From NCBI GenBank assembly GCA_016192425.1, contig JACPUE010000015.1, positions 1 to 64,000 on the forward strand: a stretch of 64,000 bases of DNA, given 5' to 3'. This stretch comes from Burkholderiales bacterium (lineage in GTDB: Bacteria > Pseudomonadota > Gammaproteobacteria > Burkholderiales > Burkholderiaceae_C). Under the pieces are notes generated by a model that did no database searches, was not told the DNA's origin, and was given only the letters and a program-made list of their open reading frames with translations. Positions 43,939 through 51,114 of this stretch are shown piece by piece. Positions within the stretch are counted from its first letter, which is position 1. Each line of letters starts with the position of its first letter. The position numbers and the translations under genes are program-made.

Positions 43939-45096
43939 ATGCCCGCCACCCCCTATTACCGCCGCGACCAGTACGCCGCAGACCTGGCGCAGCAGTTGCT
44001 CAAGCCCACGGCTTTGCAGGTGCAGGTGCGTTCGGGGGTGTTTCTTTCGGGCATTCGGCGCATCGGCAAGACCACCTTTCTGCGGCAAGACCTGGTGCCC
44101 GCGCTGGAGGCCATGGGGGCCTTGGTGATTTATGTGGACCTGTGGGTGGACCGCAGCAAGAGCCCGGCAGCGCTGGTGTATGAGGCGGTGCGGTCCACGC
44201 TGGCCGGCCTGGCGGCGCCCGGCAGCAAGTTGCTGCAGCGCTTCAAGGGCTTGAATGTGGGTGCGGCGGGGTTTTCCTTTGGCTTTCAGGTGGATGCCGT
44301 GGGCAAACCGGGCGGCGCCACGCTGGCCGAGGTGCTGACCGAGCTGGTGGACAAGGTCAAGACCGACGTGGTGCTCATCATGGACGAAGTGCAGCAGGCG
44401 CTGGGCACCGAGGACGGCAATAACCTGCTATTTGCCCTGAAGGCGGCGCGCGATGCCGTCAATACCCGCCCCGGCACGCCGGGGTACCTGCTGTTCCTGG
44501 GCACGGGCTCGCACAAGTCCTTGGTGGCCGACATGGCGACGCGGCGCACGCAGCCGTTTGCGGGGGCTGTGTCCGCTAGCTACGAGCCCTTGGGGGCAGA
44601 CTTTGTGCGCTGGAAGCATGAGCAGTTGCGGCAGATGCCGGGCATCAAGCTGCCGTCACAAGAGGTGATGTACCAGGGCTTTGTGGCCGTGGGCCAGCGC
44701 CCCGAAGAGTTGCAGAATGCGTTGGTGCTGCTGCAGGCGCGCCCCGAGAGCCCCGACGTGGCGTTTCCCATCATCTGCACCACGCTGGCCGCAGCCGCTT
44801 CCGAGGTGGAGATTGCCACCATCGAATCGCTGGGCGCCTTGGCGCGTGCCCTGTTTGAACGGGTGGTGCAAGGTAGCGAGTCGGGCGAATCGGGCCTGTT
44901 CTCGGCCGACGCGCTGCGCCAGTATGCCGAGCAGATCGGCATGGCGGTCGATACGCCGCAGGTGCAGAACATGGTGGAGAGGATGATCGCGGCCAACCTC
45001 ATCCACCGGCAATCGCATGGCGTCTATGCCGTGGCCGACCCGTTTGTGCGCCAAGCGTGGCAGCAGCGCAAGGCCATGCAGTTGCCGAGCCCATAG
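43939..45096 (+). CDS. Orphan AAA-type ATP-binding protein
   Basis: This 385-residue cytoplasmic ATPase has a Walker A of the form GIRRIGKTTFLRQ (residues 38-50). This G-x-R-R-x-G-K-T/S form is typical of archaeal-type ATPases and STAND-like P-loop proteins (AAA_14/ATPase_2 group). Walker B is VVLIMDEVQQAL, and a sensor-like FLGTGSHKS lies near 190. The last 100 residues look like a winged-helix domain. No DNA-processing, toxin or nuclease partner is adjacent. Lower G+C upstream DNA and the isolated position suggest acquisition. Function unknown. Confidence 0.75.
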   Translation: MPATPYYRRDQYAADLAQQLLKPTALQVQVRSGVFLSGIRRIGKTTFLRQDLVPALEAMGALVIYVDLWVDRSKSPAALVYEAVRSTLAGLAAPGSKLLQRFKGLNVGAAGFSFGFQVDAVGKPGGATLAEVLTELVDKVKTDVVLIMDEVQQALGTEDGNNLLFALKAARDAVNTRPGTPGYLLFLGTGSHKSLVADMATRRTQPFAGAVSASYEPLGADFVRWKHEQLRQMPGIKLPSQEVMYQGFVAVGQRPEELQNALVLLQARPESPDVAFPIICTTLAAAASEVEIATIESLGALARALFERVVQGSESGESGLFSADALRQYAEQIGMAVDTPQVQNMVERMIAANLIHRQSHGVYAVADPFVRQAWQQRKAMQLPSP

Positions 45097-45145
45097 TGCC
45101 CGGCGGGCGGCTTGGCCAGATCCGGCTGCCTTTACTGGGGCACCA

Positions 45146-45667
45146 TCAGCCGCACAGCCCCAGGCTCTCACTGCTCACCACCTCCACCCGATCCCGCAAG
45201 GCGCTGATTGCAATGGCGTGGATCATCGCGTCCACCGTGGTGCACAGGTCTTCCAGCACACGCACGGTGTAGCCCTGCGCCTGGGGCGAGAGCGCGGTGT
45301 GGGTAACGCAGTTGTGGGTCATCATGCCGCACAGCCACAGGGTGTCCACGCCCTGCGCGGCCAGGGTGGCTTGCAGCGTAGTGTTCAAGAAGCTGTCGGC
45401 ATGGCCCTTGACCACCACGGGTGCGTCGGGCGCGGCGGCGCGCAGAAGCGGGTGGATTTGCACGCCTTCGGTGCCGACATTGAAGAAGGGCGACGGGCTG
45501 CTGCGCGCTATGTGCTGCACCAGCACCACGGGCACGCCCTGGGCCTGCGCGCTGCGCACGGCCTGCACGGTGCGCTCCAGCACGGCCTGCGTGTCGTGCA
45601 GCGGGTAGGCACCGGTGGGGAAGTAGTCGTTCTGTACGTCGATGACGATCAAGGCGGGTTGGCTCAT
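45146..45667 (-). CDS. Isochorismatase-family cysteine hydrolase
   Basis: This 173-residue cytoplasmic hydrolase has the catalytic triad in view: Asp10 in IVIDVQNDYF, Lys87 in VVKGHADSF and Cys120 in MMTHNCVTHT. The family includes nicotinamidase, biuret and carbamoylsarcosine hydrolases, so an amide substrate is likely. It is divergent from a GlxA-type regulator, 101 bp away, which probably controls it. Confidence 0.9.
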   Translation of the reverse strand: MSQPALIVIDVQNDYFPTGAYPLHDTQAVLERTVQAVRSAQAQGVPVVLVQHIARSSPSPFFNVGTEGVQIHPLLRAAAPDAPVVVKGHADSFLNTTLQATLAAQGVDTLWLCGMMTHNCVTHTALSPQAQGYTVRVLEDLCTTVDAMIHAIAISALRDRVEVVSSESLGLCG

Positions 45668-45768
45668 GGTGGACTCCTAAAGTAGTGAAGGAATACCCTG
45701 TATCGTGCGCCACGGTAGCCGTTGGCACGACTGGCCCGATGGCCAATATGCGATAGCATCGGGCCAAT

Positions 45769-46752
45769 ATGCCCACTGCGCCATCCCGTCGCCTTCCTCG
45801 CCGCCCCTTGGCGCAACCCCAGCGCGTGGCCGTACTGGCGTTTGACCACATCAGCCCCTTTCACCTGTGCGTGCCCAGCATCGTGCTGGGCGAGGCATCG
45901 CCCTACTTCGATGTGCGCGTGGTGGCCATGGAGAGCGGCCCGCTGCGCACCACGGCGGGCTTTCACATCGCGACCGACTGGGGGCTGGAGATGCTGGCAC
46001 TGGCCGATGTGGTCATCGTGCCCACCTGGCGCGACGTGCATGAGCGCGCCCCCGAGGCCATGCTGCAAGCCCTGCGCGACGCCCACGCGCGCGGTGCCGT
46101 GCTGGTGGGGCTGTGCCTGGGCGCCTTTGTGCTGGCGCAGGCCGGGGTGCTGGACGCGCGCCGCGCCACCACGCACTGGGCCTACGCGGCCGCACTGGCG
46201 CAGCAGCACCCCACGGTGCAGGTGGACGCCAGCGTGCTCTACGTGCAGGACGGCACGGTGCTCACTTCGGCTGGCACCGCCGCCGCACTGGACTGCTGCC
46301 TGCACCTGCTGCGCAGCACGGCCGGGGCGACCGTGGCCAACCACGCGGCGCGCATGCTGGTGCTGGCGCCGCACCGCAGCGGCGGGCAGGCCCAGTTCAT
46401 CGAATGCGCGGTACCCGCGCAGCAGCCGCGCAGCGAGCGCATGGGGCAGTTGCTGCACAGCCTGCTGGCTGATCTGGCCCACACGACCACGCTGGACGAC
46501 GTGGCGCAGCAGCTGCACATGAGCCGGCGCACCTTCAGCCGCCAGTTCCGTGCCGCCACCGGCATGGCGCTGGGGCCGTGGCTGGCACAGCAGCGCCTGG
46601 CGCGTGCGCAGCAGTTACTGGAGACGACCGACGCCCCGCTGGATTCAGTGGCCGCCCAGTGCGGCCTGGGCAGCGCGCAGAACCTGCGCCTGCAGTTCCG
46701 CAAGGCGCTGGGGCTGACGCCGCAGCAGTGGCGGCGGCAGTTTCATGCGTGA
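45769..46752 (+). CDS. GlxA-family transcriptional regulator (DJ-1/PfpI plus AraC)
   Basis: The 327-residue regulator has an amidotransferase-like DJ-1/PfpI domain (about 15-200). The nucleophile-position Cys in VGLCLGAFVLAQAG may be sensory rather than catalytic. A C-terminal AraC domain covers about 220-325 (LDDVAQQLHMSRRTFSRQFRA and LDSVAAQCGLGSAQNLRLQFR). This is the architecture of GlxA-family regulators. It is divergent from the isochorismatase-family hydrolase and followed by an amidotransferase gene in opposite orientation. Confidence 0.92.
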   Translation: MPTAPSRRLPRRPLAQPQRVAVLAFDHISPFHLCVPSIVLGEASPYFDVRVVAMESGPLRTTAGFHIATDWGLEMLALADVVIVPTWRDVHERAPEAMLQALRDAHARGAVLVGLCLGAFVLAQAGVLDARRATTHWAYAAALAQQHPTVQVDASVLYVQDGTVLTSAGTAAALDCCLHLLRSTAGATVANHAARMLVLAPHRSGGQAQFIECAVPAQQPRSERMGQLLHSLLADLAHTTTLDDVAQQLHMSRRTFSRQFRAATGMALGPWLAQQRLARAQQLLETTDAPLDSVAAQCGLGSAQNLRLQFRKALGLTPQQWRRQFHA

Positions 46753-46755
46753 AAC

Positions 46756-46804
46756 GCCTATACCGCTTTATCCACAAGGATTTACAGCTATATTTTTTAT
46801 AGCA
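46756..46804 (+). repeat. Dispersed repeat family A, copy 7
   Basis: GCCTATACCGCTTTATCCAC then AAGGATTTACAGCTATATTT and TTTATAGCA. It fills the gap between the GlxA-type regulator and the convergent amidotransferase gene. The central AAGCGC is degenerate here. Confidence 0.75.
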
Positions 46805-46821
46805 ATTGCAGCACTTTCAGG

Positions 46822-47517
46822 CTATGCCGCGCCATCCTTGAGGAAGGCCAGCACCTGGCCCAGCAGCGCGTTGATCTGCGCGCAGTGCCGGGGCGCGGCG
46901 GCCAGGATGTCCTGGGCGCTTTGCACATAGCGTGCGGGCTGCAGCTCGGCCTGCCCGTGGGTCACCATGTCCTGCGTGGTGGCGGGCGTGGCCTCCAGGT
47001 GGAACTGCAGGCCGATCACGCGCGGGCCCCACTGGAAGGCCTGGTGCTCGCAGCCCTCGCTGCGCGCCAGATGCACGGCACCGTCGGGCAGGTCAAAGGT
47101 CTCGCCATGCCAGTGGAACACCGTTTGCGACGCCGGAAACCGGAACACCCCGGCACCGCCCGCCCCCGTGCCCTGCACCGGCAGCCAGCCGATCTCCTTG
47201 TGCGTGTTGGCGTACACCCGCGCCCCCAGGGCACTGGCAATTACCTGCGCGCCCAGGCACACGCCCAGCACGGGCTTGCCCAGAGCGATGCATTCGCGCA
47301 CAAAGCGCTTTTCGGCGGCCAGCCAGGGATACTGCGCCCCCTCGTTCACGCCCATGGGGCCGCCCATGACGATGAGCAGGTCTACGGCCTGCGGTTCGGG
47401 CAGCGCGCCGTCCTGGTCGAACCGCGTGGCCGTGATCTGGTAGCCCTGCTCCACCAGCCAGGGCTCGATGGCGCCCAGGCCCTCAAAAGCCACATGTTGC
47501 AGGTAATGCGCCCGCAT
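46822..47517 (-). CDS. Class I glutamine amidotransferase-like protein
   Basis: The 231-residue cytoplasmic protein has the GATase1 nucleophile LGVCLGAQVIA (Cys87), the oxyanion MGGPMGV and the His-Glu pair in LQFHLEATP. It is not fused to, or next to, a synthetase, so it belongs to the free-standing YfeJ-like group rather than GuaA. The amide substrate is unknown. It converges with the GlxA-type regulator across a dispersed repeat. Confidence 0.88.
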   Translation of the reverse strand: MRAHYLQHVAFEGLGAIEPWLVEQGYQITATRFDQDGALPEPQAVDLLIVMGGPMGVNEGAQYPWLAAEKRFVRECIALGKPVLGVCLGAQVIASALGARVYANTHKEIGWLPVQGTGAGGAGVFRFPASQTVFHWHGETFDLPDGAVHLARSEGCEHQAFQWGPRVIGLQFHLEATPATTQDMVTHGQAELQPARYVQSAQDILAAAPRHCAQINALLGQVLAFLKDGAA

Positions 47518-47552
47518 GGTTTGTCCTTTCTTCGAACGTGTTCACGGTCTTT

Positions 47553-50500
47553 TCATGGCATCTTGAAGCCTGCAGCCCAGTGCTGGAACGCTTCTGATGG
47601 CATGGGCTTGGCAATGAAATAGCCCTGCGCGATGTCGCAGCCTAAGCTGGCGAGCAGTTCCCAGTGTTCTTGCGTCTCCACTCCCTCAGCGACCGTCTTG
47701 CATCCAAGATCATGCACCAGGTCAATGGTGGAGCGCACAATCGCAGCAGATTCCCGGTTGTGGGTCATGTCGGCCACGAAGGACTGGTCAATCTTGATGT
47801 AGTCAACCGGGAGCTTCTGCAGATAGCCAAGCGAGGAGTACCCGGTGCCAAAGTCATCTATGTAGAGCGGAATGCCCTCCCCACGCAAGGCATGCAGCAT
47901 GCGCAAGGCGTATTCGGCATCATCCATCACAGTGCTTTCAGTGATTTCCACCTCAAGCAGCCCAGGGGCGACATTGCGCTGCGCTTGCCAGTTGCGGTAC
48001 TTACTGAACAATTGCTCATCGCGGAAGTTGCGTGCGGAAAGATTGATGGCAACGGGAACCGCACAACCCCGAACCTGCCAGTCCTGCAACAAGTCAAGCG
48101 CGGCTACGATGACCCACTCCGTCAGAGGCTTGATCAACCCCGTCTGCTCGGCCAAACCAATGAATGCGCCCGGCAGGATCAATCCCTGCTGAGGATGCTG
48201 CCAGCGCACCAATGCCTCGGCGCCACAAACCCGTCCCGAGGAAATTTCTACCTTGGGCTGCAGAAACAGCCTCAGTTGGCCAGCGCTGATGGCTCGCCGA
48301 AGTTCACCCGCCATTTTCAGCCGCCCGGTCTGGTCTCTTTGTTTTGACGGATCGAACAGGCATTGGGCCAGTCCGTTGGCCTTGGCGTAATAGAGCGCCT
48401 TGCCCATCCGGCGCAGCAATTCCTGGGCCGTCGAACCATGCTCGGGATAGAGGGCAATGCCGATCTTTGCGCTCACGTCCAGTTCGATGTCGGCAACCGG
48501 GAAAGGACGGGACAGGAAGGCATTTATCGTCTCGACGAGGCTCTGGGCCTCGGCAGTGTCCTTGGCTGGCGCCAGAACGGCGAATTCATCGCCGCGCAGG
48601 CGCGCGACCAAGACTTGCGGCGGAAGGCATTCGCGCAGCCGTTGCCCAAAATCCCGCAGTATCTGATCGCCGTGGGTATAGCCGAGCACATCGTTGATCT
48701 CGCCCAGCCGCTCGACATTGAGTTGCAGAGCGGCCATGGGTTGGCCGACTGGCGAAGGGCCTTCGACGGCGGCAGTGAGCGCTTGCGTGAACTCGATCGC
48801 GTTGGGAAGCCCGGTAAGCACGTCGTGGCGCATCATGTGATACATCGCCGCATGCACGCGTTGCTGTTCCATGCGTGCGCGCAGGCTGGAGATGCCGAAG
48901 GCCAGGTCTTGCGCTGATTCAGTGAGCAGCGCAATTTCATCGTCACCGAATGCACCCGGTTCCGGATCGTAGATAGAGAGCGCACCGATCACCGCGCCAT
49001 CTACATGCAGGGGACACGACAGACCGGAAGTAGCCCCGGCAAAACGCCCCAGCCCCAATGAGAACGCAGAATTTCCTCCACCCATGCTGCGCACGAGATG
49101 GGGCCTCTCATCGCGAATGGCGGCCGGTGTCGGATCCTGGCCAAGCCCAGCATCCGCCAGACAGAGATCCACTTGGCGCAGGGCATCCATTCCCCCTGGG
49201 TAACTGCACTCGGCCACAGGCCGCAGCATCGCGTCTACGTCCTCGCCCCGATACCAGACAATCGCCATGCCATACCCCCCGGCTGTGACGATGGCGCGGC
49301 ACATGCTTTCGAGCAGCACCGCCTCCTCACTGGCACGCAGCATGGCCCGGTTGCCGGCGCTCAGAGTACGCAGCGCACGGCTGACGCGCTCGAGTTCGCG
49401 CACACGCTGCCCAAGTTCGGTGTTGAGGGCCTGGATACGCTCCTCGAAGCGCTTGCGTTCCGTGATATCCGTGCCCAGCACGTAGTAACCCGCCACCTCA
49501 CCGTCGGCACCATGCTTGGGGGCGTATTGGATGGTCTGCCAAACGCCTGGGAAGGGCTGCCAGTCATAGGCTTGCGGCTCTCCTGCCAGCACCTTGTCGA
49601 TCAGCGCGCTGGCGATGGCGTAGCGATCCGGGCCAAGGATTTCCTGCACCGTGCAGCCCGTAATATCCTCGTGGCCGGGAGCGAAGCGCTCACGGTACTG
49701 CATATTGACATAGACATAGCGCCGCTCTGCATTCACGTAGGCGATCATCGCGGGCACGGTGCCAATGATGCTGCGCAGGTGGCTTTCACTTTCATGCCAT
49801 TGCGCAGTGCGCTTACGCACATCGGCTTCCAGTATTGCATTCTGCTCACGGATGATGCGTGCAGCCTCACGCTCGGCGGTGACGTCACGAAAGACCAGTA
49901 CAACGCCACGCAACAACCCTTGGGCATCGCGGATTGGCGCGGCACTGTCTGCAATGGGCCATTCGCTGCCATCGCGTGCAATCAAGACGGAATGATCGGA
50001 CAGGGCCTGGGTTTCCCCGGTGGCAAGGGCCACGGCCACAGGCACCTGGACAGGTTCACGGGTCTGGTCATGAACGATATGGAATACTTCCTCGACCGGG
50101 AGCCCCTGCGCCTGCGAGATCCGCCAACCCGTGAGCCTTTCGGCCACCGGGTTCATGCGCGTGACGCGCCCGGCGATGTCCGTGGCCAATACAGCGTCAC
50201 CGATGGAATGCAAGGTTGTGGAGAGGTTTTCCTCGTTGTCGGCCAGTGCGCGCTGGCTGGCCGCGGTGGTTTGCAGCTGCCGACGAATCAGAAAATAGGT
50301 GCAGCCCAGCAAAGCGACCAACAAAGCAGCGACCAGGGTGCCGGCATACACGAGTGCCTGGCGCGCCTGCGCATGTTCAGCCAGTCGCTGCGCAAGGCTT
50401 TGGCGCGCATCCATGTCCATCTCGTTCAGCAACTGGTATGTACGAGTGCGGGTGGCCTTCAGAGGTGCCGTGGCCACAAAAGCGTCCGCAGCCTCCTGTC

Positions 50501-50903
50501 CCTGTGTCTTGCGCAGCTTTTCTACCTGGCGCGATATCTCCAATCTTTGATTGACGATCTGGCGCAATTCCGTCCAGCGCCGCTGCTGCGCCGGGCTGTC
50601 GGCCGTCGATTGACCAATGTTCCCGAGCGACAGTTCGCGCGCAGCAATCGCCTGATCCCGTTCGACCAAATGGTCGGCATTCCCGGTCAACCGGAAATTC
50701 TGCGTCGCCAATTCAACTTGCAGTGAATAACCCCTCGTGCGGGCCAACTCGTTGAGCACCTCATACGTTTGGGCCACCATCTTGGCTGCATGCGCTGCAT
50801 CGTCAGCAATTTTCCAAGTTGATACAGCCAATGCGGCGACCACCAGCGTGGCAGCACCGAATGCAATGGCGACCTTTGACTTGAAACTGGACCATGACGT
50901 CAT
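47553..50903 (-). CDS. Membrane PAS-GAF-GGDEF-EAL cyclic-di-GMP signalling protein
   Basis: The 1116-residue inner-membrane protein has helix 1 (about 10-28), a CHASE3-like periplasmic helix bundle to about 183 and helix 2 (184-206). Two PAS domains (about 225-345 and 375-485), a coiled coil and a GAF domain (about 520-660) follow. The GGDEF domain has RGDEF at 770-774, and the EAL domain has GAEALVRW (EAL at 896-898) plus EITEST, DDFGTGYSSL and AEGVE. The EAL motifs are complete, so phosphodiesterase activity is likely; the first Gly of GGDEF is Arg. ATG 50903 is chosen over 50951 for its proper anchor. The 211 bp beyond show nothing clear. Confidence 0.93.
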   Translation of the reverse strand: MTSWSSFKSKVAIAFGAATLVVAALAVSTWKIADDAAHAAKMVAQTYEVLNELARTRGYSLQVELATQNFRLTGNADHLVERDQAIAARELSLGNIGQSTADSPAQQRRWTELRQIVNQRLEISRQVEKLRKTQGQEAADAFVATAPLKATRTRTYQLLNEMDMDARQSLAQRLAEHAQARQALVYAGTLVAALLVALLGCTYFLIRRQLQTTAASQRALADNEENLSTTLHSIGDAVLATDIAGRVTRMNPVAERLTGWRISQAQGLPVEEVFHIVHDQTREPVQVPVAVALATGETQALSDHSVLIARDGSEWPIADSAAPIRDAQGLLRGVVLVFRDVTAEREAARIIREQNAILEADVRKRTAQWHESESHLRSIIGTVPAMIAYVNAERRYVYVNMQYRERFAPGHEDITGCTVQEILGPDRYAIASALIDKVLAGEPQAYDWQPFPGVWQTIQYAPKHGADGEVAGYYVLGTDITERKRFEERIQALNTELGQRVRELERVSRALRTLSAGNRAMLRASEEAVLLESMCRAIVTAGGYGMAIVWYRGEDVDAMLRPVAECSYPGGMDALRQVDLCLADAGLGQDPTPAAIRDERPHLVRSMGGGNSAFSLGLGRFAGATSGLSCPLHVDGAVIGALSIYDPEPGAFGDDEIALLTESAQDLAFGISSLRARMEQQRVHAAMYHMMRHDVLTGLPNAIEFTQALTAAVEGPSPVGQPMAALQLNVERLGEINDVLGYTHGDQILRDFGQRLRECLPPQVLVARLRGDEFAVLAPAKDTAEAQSLVETINAFLSRPFPVADIELDVSAKIGIALYPEHGSTAQELLRRMGKALYYAKANGLAQCLFDPSKQRDQTGRLKMAGELRRAISAGQLRLFLQPKVEISSGRVCGAEALVRWQHPQQGLILPGAFIGLAEQTGLIKPLTEWVIVAALDLLQDWQVRGCAVPVAINLSARNFRDEQLFSKYRNWQAQRNVAPGLLEVEITESTVMDDAEYALRMLHALRGEGIPLYIDDFGTGYSSLGYLQKLPVDYIKIDQSFVADMTHNRESAAIVRSTIDLVHDLGCKTVAEGVETQEHWELLASLGCDIAQGYFIAKPMPSEAFQHWAAGFKMP

Positions 50904-51114
50904 GGAACAACCCTTCCATCCCATGTGCCGTGCAGATTGCCACGAACACATTGCTGTCTTCTCCCGGGCACAACAAGCAAAAACTGCAACTATACAGATA
51001 ACATGTTTTTTTACGCATGGGTGCCGATTGGCATTGGCACGGCCCGGATCAAGCAGGGACGGGTTCGTTGCACCTTCAAAAGCTATGCGACGAACGAGAC
51101 ATATGCCCCCGCCC

